Shown: positions 1-6,712, numbered from the stretch's first letter. The stretch is DNA of 9,698 nucleotides from Flavobacteriaceae bacterium (GCA_002693605.1 NZQO01000042.1:1-9698), one strand, 5' to 3'. A program made the numbers and translations. The notes: a model not told the origin generated them from the letters alone.

Positions 1-1006
1 CGCCCGACGTATCGTATTTGGCCACTACGCCATAGCCCGAAACCCAGAAATTTCCGTCGAGATCAATGTAGGAGTCAAACATGCTGAAATTGGTGGTTTC
101 AACCGTCCAATCTGTGCCGTCAAAAAGTAGCAACCGGTAATTACCGGCTTCGGTAATCATAATTCGCTCTCCCTGAAGCGCCATGGTACGGGCGTTGAGG
201 TTAGTAACAGGTAAGTCGCTCTCGGTAATGTGGGTCCAATCGGTACCGTCAAAAATATCGATGGCTCCGGCGGTAAGTGCCCAGATGTGCCCTTGGTCGT
301 CTATTGCTACCTCATGTATTATGGAAGATGAAAGCGCGCTATTGGAAGGGGTATATACGTTCCAATCGGTACCGTCATAAAAAATAAGTCCGCTATCAGA
401 GGCGATCCAGATGGTATCATTGAAATCTACCGCAATATCATTATAGGCGCCCGAGGCTGGCAAATTGGAGTTGCTGGGGGTGAGATATGACCAATCGATC
501 CCGTTAAAACTCGCTATTCCGTTAAGGCTAGCGTTATCTGTATCTGTCGCGACTGCCCAAACCGAATTGCCCTGGCTTATGGCCAGGGCTTCAATTTTAT
601 TTGTAAGCATTGGGGTGTTGGTGGTGTCGTAATGTTGCCATTCCAAACCATCGGGAGAGGTGGTAAGCCCCGCTTCGGTAGCTACCCAGATGATTCCGGT
701 GCCGTCAAACTCAATATCGTAAATTTTTCCATTGGGAAGAAATTCTTCCGAATAAGTTCCCCAATTGGTATATACAGTGTCGACAGGGCTAATGCGAACC
801 AAACTTCCCTCATCGATATTGGAAGTATATCCTCCAGTCCAGATATTATTGAAACTATCTCCTTGAAGCGTAAAGTGCAATTGTCCTCCAATTCCGGTAT
901 TGTCCTTTCGGAAAAACGTCCAATTGGGATCGTTACCTCCCGATTGGGCCCAGAGACAGAGACCGGTGAAGAGCGCGATAATGCTGACGTAAAATTTTTT
1001 CCCCAT
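1..1006 (-). CDS. Secreted beta-propeller protein, N-terminal 335 residues (partial)
   Basis: The reading frame opens at ATG (1006-1004) and stays open to the window edge, so the C-terminus is missing. Residues 1-20 form a signal peptide: a short Lys-Lys n-region, a hydrophobic core (VSIIALFTGLCLWA) and a probable cut at Ala20|Gln21. The mature part shows repeats of about 42-49 residues built on an Asp-Gly-x-Asp-Trp turn (near 169-172, 211-215, 253-257, 296-300) followed by strands such as IWVAT, IWIAS and IWAL. This resembles the blades of two-component-regulator-type propellers (reg_prop) and of other surface-exported Bacteroidota proteins. It is probably periplasmic or cell-surface. A C-terminal sorting domain of the type IX secretion system, or a sensor kinase module, could follow outside the window; neither is seen. 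The specific function is unknown. It lies downstream of rpe across a 303-nt gap, so it is probably a separate transcription unit. Confidence 0.85.
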   Translation of the reverse strand, partial: MGKKFYVSIIALFTGLCLWAQSGGNDPNWTFFRKDNTGIGGQLHFTLQGDSFNNIWTGGYTSNIDEGSLVRISPVDTVYTNWGTYSEEFLPNGKIYDIEFDGTGIIWVATEAGLTTSPDGLEWQHYDTTNTPMLTNKIEALAISQGNSVWAVATDTDNASLNGIASFNGIDWSYLTPSNSNLPASGAYNDIAVDFNDTIWIASDSGLIFYDGTDWNVYTPSNSALSSSIIHEVAIDDQGHIWALTAGAIDIFDGTDWTHITESDLPVTNLNARTMALQGERIMITEAGNYRLLLFDGTDWTVETTNFSMFDSYIDLDGNFWVSGYGVVAKYDTSG

Positions 1007-1309
1007 AAAATAGCGATTTATGTAAAATGGATATTGGCAGAAGAGGTCGGCACTAGGCCTCTCCTGAAACTATTTTTACATAAGATACAAAAAAAATGGA
1101 ATCTTAAAATTGTAACTTGGTATTACAATGGTATTGCCACAGGCAGAAGACCCTAAATTTTATGCGGAGGAATAGCTTGAAATTTTATTTTTTTGGAGGT
1201 TCCGTAATCGTCTATTTCAATTCCGAAGAATGCAGGACACTACAGTCGCTCCTTCCGCGACAAGATTGTTCAAGTTTCATAAAAGAAGATTTTTTGAAGG
1301 CAAGTTAGG
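1007..1309. other. Intergenic region between rpe and the propeller gene
   Basis: This 303-nt gap has no convincing gene. It should contain the promoter of the propeller gene, but I see no exact TAnnTTTG box. Three inverted repeats stand out: ATTGTAA/TTACAAT (arms 1109-1115 and 1123-1129), AGAGG/CCTCT (1042-1046 and 1058-1062), and GTCGC/GCGAC (1245-1249 and 1257-1261). None is followed by a T-tract in the direction of transcription, so no clear intrinsic terminator for rpe is visible here. Confidence 0.6.
1109..1129. repeat. Perfect 7-bp inverted repeat upstream of the propeller gene
   Basis: The arms ATTGTAA (1109-1115) and TTACAAT (1123-1129) are separated by 7 nt. The centre lies about 110 nt upstream of the propeller start codon. 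The size and spacing would suit a dimeric regulator, but AT-rich palindromes of this length also occur by chance. The functional call is inference only. Confidence 0.35.
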
Positions 1310-1966
1310 TTAAACCAGTTGCTTAAGGTGTTTAACGGTTTGGGTAGGGTTGTCTGCTCCAAAAACATAGCTCCCGGCAACAAGCACATCGGCCCCGGCC
1401 AATACCAATTCCTTTGCGTTCTTGTCGGTCACCCCACCGTCAATCTCGATCTTGGTGCTCGCTCCCTTTTCTGAAATGATCTTTTTCAGCTCCCTAACCT
1501 TCTCATAGGTGTTTTCAATAAAACTTTGACCGCCAAAGCCCGGGTTTACGCTCATTAGGCAAACTAGATCAATATCCATAATTGTGTCTTTCAACACAGC
1601 TACATTCGTGTGCGGATTCAGGGCCACCCCGGCCTTCATTCCTTCCGTCTTAATGGCCTGCAAGCTGCAATGTAGATGTGTGGAAGCTTCGAAATGCACG
1701 GTGAGCGTATCGGTTCCCAGGAGGGCGAATTCACGTATGTATCGCTCTGGCTGCACAATCATTAAGTGCACGTCCAATGGTTTTTTGGCGTGCCGAGAGA
1801 TAGCTTCAATCACGGGCATTCCGAAGGAAATGTTAGGCACGAAAACCCCGTCCATCACATCAAGATGGAACCAGTCTGCATCGCTGTTGTTCACCATTTC
1901 AACATCGCGTTGAAGATTGGCAAAATCAGCGGCTAAAATGGAGGGGGCAATAAGGGCTTTTGTCAT
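1310..1966 (-). CDS. rpe: Ribulose-phosphate 3-epimerase
   Basis: This enzyme interconverts D-ribulose 5-phosphate and D-xylulose 5-phosphate in the cytoplasmic pentose phosphate pathway. The 218-residue product has the normal length for this TIM-barrel family and all its hallmarks: Ser9 in the APSIL motif, His34 and Asp36 in HLDVMDG, His67 in DVHLM, the phosphate-binding SVNPGFGGQSF segment (139-149), Asp176 in EIDGGV, and a final VAGSYVF loop (196-202). His34, Asp36, His67 and Asp176 match the metal ligands, and the two Asp residues match the catalytic acid/base pair. The ATG at 1966 lies only 2 nt after the stop codon of the BLUF gene, so the two are almost certainly co-transcribed and perhaps translationally coupled. 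No clear terminator follows it. Its presence near rpoD fits Bacteroidota gene order as I recall it. Confidence 0.97.
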   Translation of the reverse strand: MTKALIAPSILAADFANLQRDVEMVNNSDADWFHLDVMDGVFVPNISFGMPVIEAISRHAKKPLDVHLMIVQPERYIREFALLGTDTLTVHFEASTHLHCSLQAIKTEGMKAGVALNPHTNVAVLKDTIMDIDLVCLMSVNPGFGGQSFIENTYEKVRELKKIISEKGASTKIEIDGGVTDKNAKELVLAGADVLVAGSYVFGADNPTQTVKHLKQLV

Positions 1967-1968
1967 GG

Positions 1969-2364
1969 TTACAGTAAAAAGGGTTCTAAGATTGAAGTAA
2001 TATAGGTTGAATTCGTGCTCGTTAGTTGCGAGTGGTCTATGTATTTTTTCAAGTTCATTATTTCTTCCTTCGATTGAAGGACGCTAAAGCCGGTGCGGTA
2101 GTCCTTAAACAGTCTCTTGGTCGTGAGTTGGTTCTTGATTATTAGGATATCCTCGTGGCGCGCATCGTGCTGTATGGTATGAAACAACGATTTTAGAACG
2201 TCCCGCTGCCCTTCTAGGATTTGGAAGAAAAAGCCTTCGGAGAAAAGTAGCGTTCCGGTAACGTTGTACCTGTCATTGTTGGACTTTGTAATGGAGAACA
2301 GCTCGTTGAGCGCATCGTTATCTACGCCTTTCTTAATCCTGCTCAAATAACTAATGGTGTGCAC
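1969..2364 (-). CDS. Stand-alone BLUF-domain blue-light receptor
   Basis: The 131-residue protein is almost entirely a BLUF (sensor of blue light using FAD) domain with a short C-terminal helix region, like PixD-type short BLUF proteins. The flavin-contacting triad is intact: Tyr6, Asn30 and Gln48, with the same Tyr-to-Gln spacing (42) as Tyr21 and Gln63 of AppA. The signature runs through NVTGTLLF and FFFQILEG (45-52), then RHEDI (69-73) and FKDYRTGFS (86-94). The AppA Trp104 and Met106 positions align with Tyr89 and Thr91. There is no attached output domain such as EAL or a cyclase, so signalling would be through a protein partner. The GTG start at 2364 is chosen because the frame upstream meets TGA and then TAG before any ATG. 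A TAnnTTTG box lies 19 nt upstream. The stop is 2 nt before rpe. Confidence 0.93.
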   Translation of the reverse strand: MHTISYLSRIKKGVDNDALNELFSITKSNNDRYNVTGTLLFSEGFFFQILEGQRDVLKSLFHTIQHDARHEDILIIKNQLTTKRLFKDYRTGFSVLQSKEEIMNLKKYIDHSQLTSTNSTYITSILEPFLL

Positions 2365-2383
2365 GGTACTGGAGGTTGTTCTT

Positions 2384-2391
2384 CAAAAGTA
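2384..2391 (-). promoter_or_regulatory. Candidate -7 promoter element for BLUF-rpe
   Basis: The minus strand reads TACTTTTG, an exact match to the Bacteroidota -7 consensus TAnnTTTG. It ends 19 nt before the GTG start, which would give a leader of roughly 12-15 nt. It lies just downstream of two rpoD terminators, where a new promoter is expected. The -33 element is weak: the only TTG nearby sits 12 nt upstream, closer than usual. Confidence 0.5.
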
Positions 2392-2424
2392 CTAAATCAT
2401 GGGCAAGGTGAGAAAGATTGGCAG

Positions 2425-2453
2425 AAAAAAACCTCCGGTAATCAGCCGGAGGT
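2425..2453 (-). terminator. Intrinsic terminator downstream of rpoD (second of two)
   Basis: On the minus strand a perfect 8-bp stem (ACCTCCGG/CCGGAGGT, arms 2446-2453 and 2431-2438) with a 7-nt loop is followed directly by a run of T (2431-2425). It is GC-rich and strong. It separates rpoD from the BLUF-rpe unit. Confidence 0.9.
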
Positions 2454-2465
2454 CATTCATCAATC

Positions 2466-2493
2466 AAAAAACGAACAGTTATGAGTAACTGTT
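2466..2493 (-). terminator. Intrinsic terminator downstream of rpoD (first of two)
   Basis: A perfect 8-bp stem AACAGTTA/TAACTGTT (arms 2486-2493 and 2474-2481) with a 4-nt loop is followed, after CG, by six T residues (2471-2466) on the minus strand. The stem is AT-rich, so it is probably weaker than the next hairpin. It begins about 21 nt after the rpoD stop codon. Confidence 0.75.
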
Positions 2494-2514
2494 GTTAATG
2501 CAAATTTAGGCATT

Positions 2515-3378
2515 TTAACCCAAATACGTTTTTAAAATTTTGCTTCTTGAGGTGTGCTTCAGCCTTCTAATGGCCTTCTCCTTAATTTGGCGCACGCGCT
2601 CCCTCGTAAGATCGAACGTTTCGCCAATTTCCTCTAATGTCATTGGGTGCTGGTCTCCAAGACCGAAATACAATCTTATTACATCGGCCTCGCGTGGGGT
2701 CAAGGTCTCTAGTGCACGCTCAATTTCGGTACGCAACGATTCGTGAAGCAGCACGCGGTCCGGGTTGGGCGATTCACCACTGCGAAGTACATCGTAAAGG
2801 TTGGAGTCTTCTCCCTCCACCAACGGCGCATCCATCGATACGTGGCGTCCAGAATTTTTCATGGATTGCTTTACGTCGCTAATGGTCATGTCGAGCTCTT
2901 TTGCAATTTCCTCGGCAGATGGCGGACGCTCGTTCGCCTGTTCCAAATAGGCGTACATCTTATTGATTTTGTTAATGCTACCTATCTTGTTGAGAGGCAA
3001 GCGTACAATACGGGATTGTTCGGCCAGCGCCTGTAGGATTGATTGGCGGATCCACCAAACGGCGTAGGATATAAATTTGAAACCGCGGGTTTCGTCAAAT
3101 CGCTGGGCGGCCTTGATTAGACCCAAATTTCCCTCGTTGATGAGGTCGGGAAGGGTAAGCCCTTGGTTTTGATACTGCTTCGCTACCGATACCACAAAAC
3201 GGAGGTTAGCTTTGGTCAGTTTCTCCAAGGCGCGTTGGTCACCCGCCTTTATGCGCTGTGCCAATTCTACTTCCTGTTCTGCTGTGATAAGATCAACTTT
3301 CCCTATTTCCTGTAGGTACTTGTCTAAAGAGGCGGTTTCCCTGTTGGTTACCTGCTTCGTAATTTTGAGTTGTCTCAT
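2515..3378 (-). CDS. rpoD: Primary RNA polymerase sigma factor (RpoD/SigA family)
   Basis: This is the housekeeping sigma-70 factor that directs RNA polymerase to most promoters. At 287 residues it lacks region 1.1 and the long non-conserved insert of E. coli RpoD, as is normal for Bacteroidota primary sigma factors. Region 1.2 is near 16-48 ([16 protein letters not shown]). Region 2 spans about 56-126, with the core-binding [20 protein letters not shown] segment and the melting motif [13 protein letters not shown]. Region 3 is at about 138-215. Region 4 is at about 225-280, with a helix-turn-helix from [20 protein letters not shown]. The ATG at 3378 follows an A-rich leader with no Shine-Dalgarno sequence. 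A long non-coding leader precedes it and two terminators follow, so it looks monocistronic. Its usual neighbours pnp and rpe are both in the window, but not directly adjacent. Confidence 0.97.
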   Translation of the reverse strand: MRQLKITKQVTNRETASLDKYLQEIGKVDLITAEQEVELAQRIKAGDQRALEKLTKANLRFVVSVAKQYQNQGLTLPDLINEGNLGLIKAAQRFDETRGFKFISYAVWWIRQSILQALAEQSRIVRLPLNKIGSINKINKMYAYLEQANERPPSAEEIAKELDMTISDVKQSMKNSGRHVSMDAPLVEGEDSNLYDVLRSGESPNPDRVLLHESLRTEIERALETLTPREADVIRLYFGLGDQHPMTLEEIGETFDLTRERVRQIKEKAIRRLKHTSRSKILKTYLG

Positions 3379-3421
3379 GTAAAGTGAATCCTTTGTGTAA
3401 GTTAAATTTGTGCGTGTATAA

Positions 3422-3438
3422 GTTGTACGTAATACAAC
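3422..3438. repeat. 6-bp inverted repeat in the rpoD leader
   Basis: The arms GTTGTA (3422-3427) and TACAAC (3433-3438) flank 5 nt, about 45-60 nt upstream of the rpoD start codon. It overlaps one copy of the AACGACAAAAGGTT repeat. It is either an operator-like site or a small leader hairpin; only the symmetry is seen. Confidence 0.35.
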
Positions 3439-3483
3439 GACAAAAGGTTACATAAAAGGGTATTTTTTTTAAGAATTATTTAA

Positions 3484-3502
3484 CAAGGCACGGTTGGCCT
3501 TG
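3484..3502 (-). repeat. Hairpin CAAGGC/GCCTTG in the rpoD leader
   Basis: Perfect 6-bp arms (3484-3489 and 3497-3502) enclose 7 nt. On the minus strand the hairpin is followed by an AT-rich stretch (TTAAATAATTCTT) that is not a clean T-tract, so I do not call it a terminator. It could be a leader structure or a weak attenuator. Confidence 0.4.
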
Positions 3503-3564
3503 GTATATACACGGTATTGGGGGTGTAATTTATGTTCTATCAGCAAATCATTTCTCTAACATTT

Positions 3565-3592
3565 CAAAAATAAGCATTTGTCTAACGACAAA
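3565..3592 (-). promoter_or_regulatory. Candidate promoter for rpoD
   Basis: On the minus strand TTTG (3592-3589) is followed after 16 nt by TATTTTTG (3572-3565), which matches the Bacteroidota TAnnTTTG -7 element exactly, with a reasonable though slightly short -33 spacing. The -33 side is embedded in a palindrome TTTGTC/GACAAA (3577-3582 and 3587-3592), a possible regulator site. It lies about 190 nt upstream of the rpoD start. Confidence 0.45.
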
Positions 3593-3725
3593 GGTTCGTA
3601 TGTGCTTGTCCCGGAAATAGTTAACAGTGTGAAGGGGATAATTTCTTTTTTCAGAATGGGATGTCTTTCATGTCTTATAGTTTCTGAAGTTTCCAAAAGT
3701 TGCGCAAAAAAAAGATCTTTTCATA

Positions 3726-3753
3726 AAAAAAACCTCCAAGCGGAGGTTTTTTT
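3726..3753. terminator. Symmetrical (bidirectional-type) terminator after proA
   Basis: A 12-bp perfect inverted repeat (3726-3737 and 3742-3753) consists of a CCTCC/GGAGG core flanked by seven A on one side and seven T on the other, with an AAGC loop. It therefore reads as stem plus T-tract on either strand. It begins 18 nt after the proA stop codon and mainly serves the proline operon, because no plus-strand gene ends here. Confidence 0.92.
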
Positions 3754-3771
3754 GCTTTGTAAATACCAAAT

Positions 3772-4977
3772 TTACACACGTACGTGACCATCGCCATATA
3801 CATAATATTTATTGGTGACCAATTGCTTTAGCCCTAGCGGACCGCGATGGTGCAATTTGTCGGTACTTATTGCCAATTCGGCACCTACGCCCATCTGTCC
3901 GCCGTCGGTGAAACGGGTAGAGGCGTTGTGATATACCGCCGCACTATCAACTTGTTCCATAAAACTGTGGGCAACGTCCTTGCTCTCGGTCATGATGCTG
4001 CTGGAATGGCCGCCACTATAGGTGTTAATCTTATCGACTGCTTCTTCCAATCCGTTTACTGCGCCAATCGCGATTTTAAGCGCTAGAAATTCTTCGTGCC
4101 AAGTATCAGTATTTGGGATAAGCTGTTCATCATCCAGTACATTTTTAACTTCGGCATCGACCAGCACCTCGACATTTGCGCTGCGTAGCGTTTCGCGCAA
4201 CTCGCCCAATTTTTCGTGATAGTTTGAAATGTTCTTGTCAATCAAAACCTTGTCCAATGCGTTGCAGCCAGATATCTTGTCGGTTTTTGCGTTGAGAATT
4301 ACCTTCAGTGATTTTTCCCAGTCGGCCTCTTCATGTACATATAGGAAATTATTACCACGACCGCTCACCAGTACGGCACACTTTGCATGTTCCTTCACGA
4401 ACTGAATGAGCCGCTCGCCACCACGTGGCACGATTAGATCCAGGGGTTCGCTGGGGTTGCGCAAAAAGGATTGGGTTTCTTCCCGGTTCATCTCTAACAT
4501 GGTAATCCAGTTGGCATCTAGATCATTTCCTGCCAGTGCCTCGTGCCATAAAGCAACGAGTTTTTTGTTGCTGTGGTAGGCTTCCTTCCCGCCCTTTAGC
4601 AGTATTTTATTGTTCGCCTTAAAGGCTAGTACGGCTGCCTCTATGGTTACGTCGGGCCGTGATTCGTAAATGATCATGATTGTTCCGAAGGGCGCGGTCT
4701 TGTTGGTAATTTCCAATCCGCTGTCCAGCACATCCCTCGAAATTATGCGGTTAACGGGATCATCCTGTTCGCGAACTTCCTTAATAGCCTGCATCATTCC
4801 ATCTACCTTTGTGTTGGTTACAACAAGGCGGTCATATAGCGCTTGGTCTTCCCGTTGAAAAGCTGCGAGATCTTTCTTGTTGGCCGCGAGAATTTCCTCG
4901 CGGTGCGTATCTAAGAGCTGGACCATTGTATCCAGTACATTGTTCTTTTTATTTTCGTTCAATAATTCCATCTTCAT
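3772..4977 (-). CDS. proA: Gamma-glutamyl phosphate reductase (glutamate-5-semialdehyde dehydrogenase)
   Basis: ProA reduces gamma-glutamyl phosphate with NADPH to glutamate 5-semialdehyde, the second step of proline synthesis, in the cytoplasm and probably in contact with ProB. The 401-residue product is slightly shorter than typical ProA (about 415). It shows the aldehyde-dehydrogenase-type fold motifs: APFGTIMIIYESRPDVT (95-111), KGGKEAYHSN (128-137), LIVPRGGERLI (181-191), the catalytic Cys238 in KISGCNALDKVLI, and the C-terminal GGQMGVGAELAISTDKLHHRGP (359-380). Around the cofactor region it reads GRGNNFLYVHEEAD, where E. coli-type enzymes have a GxGICHIYVDE-like motif; the Cys and His of that segment are missing, which may be a lineage trait. 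The start at 4977 is ambiguous with a second ATG two codons downstream. It is the last gene of proC-proB-proA, 16 nt after proB, and is closed by a strong terminator. Confidence 0.96.
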   Translation of the reverse strand: MKMELLNENKKNNVLDTMVQLLDTHREEILAANKKDLAAFQREDQALYDRLVVTNTKVDGMMQAIKEVREQDDPVNRIISRDVLDSGLEITNKTAPFGTIMIIYESRPDVTIEAAVLAFKANNKILLKGGKEAYHSNKKLVALWHEALAGNDLDANWITMLEMNREETQSFLRNPSEPLDLIVPRGGERLIQFVKEHAKCAVLVSGRGNNFLYVHEEADWEKSLKVILNAKTDKISGCNALDKVLIDKNISNYHEKLGELRETLRSANVEVLVDAEVKNVLDDEQLIPNTDTWHEEFLALKIAIGAVNGLEEAVDKINTYSGGHSSSIMTESKDVAHSFMEQVDSAAVYHNASTRFTDGGQMGVGAELAISTDKLHHRGPLGLKQLVTNKYYVYGDGHVRV

Positions 4978-4993
4978 CTTCGTTTTAAGTTTA

Positions 4994-5764
4994 TTATGCG
5001 TAAAATTTTGTTCCTACTTCCTTGCCGTGCATTAGGTCCACTATCACGTTCTCGCGCTTGCCATTGGCTATAAAGGTAGGTATGTTCTTGCGCGCGGTAT
5101 CTTTCGCAATTTTTAGTTTCGATTTCATGCCCCCGCGGCCTTCGCCTTCGGCCTTTTGGTTTTTCTGAACATATTGCTCTACATTTTCGTCAGTATGTAC
5201 CTTGCTCAGTTTTTTCGAACCGTCTGCCTCTGGATGTCCCGTGTAAAGCCCGTCCGTATCTGTTAACAAAATGAGTGCGTCGGCCTGAATCAATTCGGCC
5301 ACCAAGCTCGCGAGTTCATCGTTATCGCTAAACATGGACATCTTGAGCGATACTGCATCATCTTCATTTGCTATGGGAACGATTCCTTCGGAAAGAAGCC
5401 CTTCATAGCAGTTTATCATATTCTCGCGGTGCTTTCCCGGTGCAAAATCGCGCTTCGTGGCGAGCACTTGCGCGCAGCGCATTCCATAATCGTGGAATAG
5501 GCTATAGTAATGGCGCATCATACGCGGTTGGCCCACGGCCGAGAAAATTTGTCGGCGGGTGGAAGAGTCCGTAAACGAACAATCTCCCAAAATTTCCTTG
5601 CCGGCAATGGCCGATCCTGAGGATACCAATACCGGTATTACGTCGTTTTCGTACAATACGGCTATTTGGCGCACCAATTCGTTCAAGATTGGGCCTACAA
5701 TGCGGTTGTCTTTGTTGGTCATTACGTTGGTTCCAACCTTAATGACCACTCGTTGCTTGCTCAT
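4994..5764 (-). CDS. proB: Glutamate 5-kinase, kinase domain only (no PUA domain)
   Basis: ProB phosphorylates L-glutamate with ATP to gamma-glutamyl phosphate, the first and usually proline-inhibited step of proline synthesis. At 256 residues it is a single amino-acid-kinase domain without the C-terminal PUA domain of the E. coli enzyme (about 367 residues). Visible motifs are VVIKVGTNV with Lys9, VSSGSAIAG with Ser49, PIANEDDAV with Asp136, FSDNDELASLVAEL (146-158), LLTDTDGLYT (166-175) and GRGGMKSKL with Lys216. Several vary from the common forms (SGSAIAG for SGAIAAG, NEDD for NEND), but the key charged residues are kept. The gene lies 50 nt after proC and 16 nt before proA, which makes the assignment secure. 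Loss of the PUA domain is known in other shorter ProB proteins, so truncation is not implied. Confidence 0.95.
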   Translation of the reverse strand: MSKQRVVIKVGTNVMTNKDNRIVGPILNELVRQIAVLYENDVIPVLVSSGSAIAGKEILGDCSFTDSSTRRQIFSAVGQPRMMRHYYSLFHDYGMRCAQVLATKRDFAPGKHRENMINCYEGLLSEGIVPIANEDDAVSLKMSMFSDNDELASLVAELIQADALILLTDTDGLYTGHPEADGSKKLSKVHTDENVEQYVQKNQKAEGEGRGGMKSKLKIAKDTARKNIPTFIANGKRENVIVDLMHGKEVGTKFYA

Positions 5765-5814
5765 AATTGCGTTTTGAATAGTATGTTTTTCTTCTGTGTG
5801 TGTAATAGTGTTTA

Positions 5815-6615
5815 TTATTTTCCGAGCTCCGTAGCCCTGTTAAACGCGGCATAGGCAGCTTCCTTGATTAATTCCTTTATATTGTTGTCTTCCATAGAAT
5901 CCAGCGCAGCGCGAGTTGTTCCTCCTTTGGAAGCCACACGTTCCATCCACGAATTGGGCGATAGGTCCGACTCGTTGAATAGTGCCACGGCACCTTCGAA
6001 TGTCTGGGATACCAGAACGCGCGAGTCATTCGCCGAGAAGCCCATTTTCAGTGCAGCTTCCATCATTGATTGCATAAAATAGAACACATACGCCGGGCCG
6101 CTTCCGCTAATTCCTGTAGACGCATTTATAAACCGTTCGTTCTCCACGTGTATTGCCTCACCGGTAGTGTCTAACAGATTGCGAACCATTAACAATTCCA
6201 CGCGGCTCACTTCCTTGGCCTCGGTAAAGGAGGTAACGCCCTTCCCCACCTTGGCGGGTAAATTGGGCATGGTGCGCACTACCTTTTTAATCCCTAGACC
6301 CTGTTGTATGGTATCGATGGTAATTCCGGCCATGAGCGATATAAAGATTTGGTCTTGGTTTACCTGAGGCTTCATATCGGCAAATAGGCTTTCGCTATGG
6401 AACGGTTTTACCGCTATAAAAACCACATCGGCCAAGGGCAGTGCGTCCTCCAATTTTTCGAACACATCGAAATGCGGAATTTTGCTCAGGGTTAATGTCT
6501 TTTCGGGAGACGCATCGTAAATCATCAAGTTTCTACGATTCAGAAAAGGTGATTTTACCATACCCTCGGCATAGGTCAAACCCATATTTCCTGCTCCAAC
6601 TACTAATACTTTCAT
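5815..6615 (-). CDS. proC: Pyrroline-5-carboxylate reductase
   Basis: ProC reduces 1-pyrroline-5-carboxylate to L-proline with NAD(P)H, the last step of the pathway encoded by this operon. I start it at the ATG at 6615, giving 266 residues, because this places the Rossmann glycine motif GAGNMG at 7-12 as usual and because an A-rich tract lies just upstream. A TTG 21 nt further up (6636) would add only MAKQTKD and is less likely. Other hallmarks are FIAVKPF (66-72), VVRTMPNLPAKVGKG (112-126), TGISGSGPAYVFYF (167-180) and the family signature VASKGGTTRAALDSM (227-241), which has Lys where Pro is common. It is first in the operon, 50 nt before proB, and is read from the gap after pnp. Confidence 0.96.
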   Translation of the reverse strand: MKVLVVGAGNMGLTYAEGMVKSPFLNRRNLMIYDASPEKTLTLSKIPHFDVFEKLEDALPLADVVFIAVKPFHSESLFADMKPQVNQDQIFISLMAGITIDTIQQGLGIKKVVRTMPNLPAKVGKGVTSFTEAKEVSRVELLMVRNLLDTTGEAIHVENERFINASTGISGSGPAYVFYFMQSMMEAALKMGFSANDSRVLVSQTFEGAVALFNESDLSPNSWMERVASKGGTTRAALDSMEDNNIKELIKEAAYAAFNRATELGK

Positions 6616-6712
6616 GTCTTTTGTTTGTTTTGCCAATAGGTTGCAAGGACCATGCGAGACTCTTGCTGTGGTGAAATATTCTGAAGGAATCGTACTATTT
6701 ATGTGATAAGCC

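Larger units (their letters stand above)
3379..3725. other. Non-coding region upstream of rpoD (promoter and long leader)
   Basis: About 350 nt between the proA terminator and rpoD contain no convincing gene. Going towards rpoD on the minus strand there are: a candidate promoter (3565-3592), a CAAGGC/GCCTTG hairpin (3484-3502), a GTTGTA/TACAAC palindrome (3422-3438), and two near-identical copies of AACCTTTGTCGTT (complements of 3584-3596 and 3436-3449, the second with one extra T). If the candidate promoter is used, the rpoD leader would be about 180 nt long. A small RNA in this region cannot be excluded. Confidence 0.6.

Noticed and set aside
632..1156. Plus-strand open frame of 174 codons opposite the propeller gene
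   Set aside because: It is antisense to the clear signal peptide and repeat region of the minus-strand gene, and its product shows no recognisable family or repeat logic.
2431..3746. Shared CCTCC/GGAGG arms in the rpoD and proA terminators, resembling Shine-Dalgarno and anti-Shine-Dalgarno sequences
   Set aside because: GC-rich stems of this kind are common in terminators, and the T-tracts explain both hairpins without any translational role.
3578..3787. Plus-strand open frame of 69 codons upstream of rpoD
   Set aside because: It crosses the symmetrical terminator and the end of proA, has no recognisable features and lacks an ATG start.
6616..6636. Upstream TTG start for proC (adds MAKQTKD)
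   Set aside because: The ATG at 6615 puts the Rossmann motif at the usual distance from the N-terminus and follows an A-rich tract typical of starts in this group.
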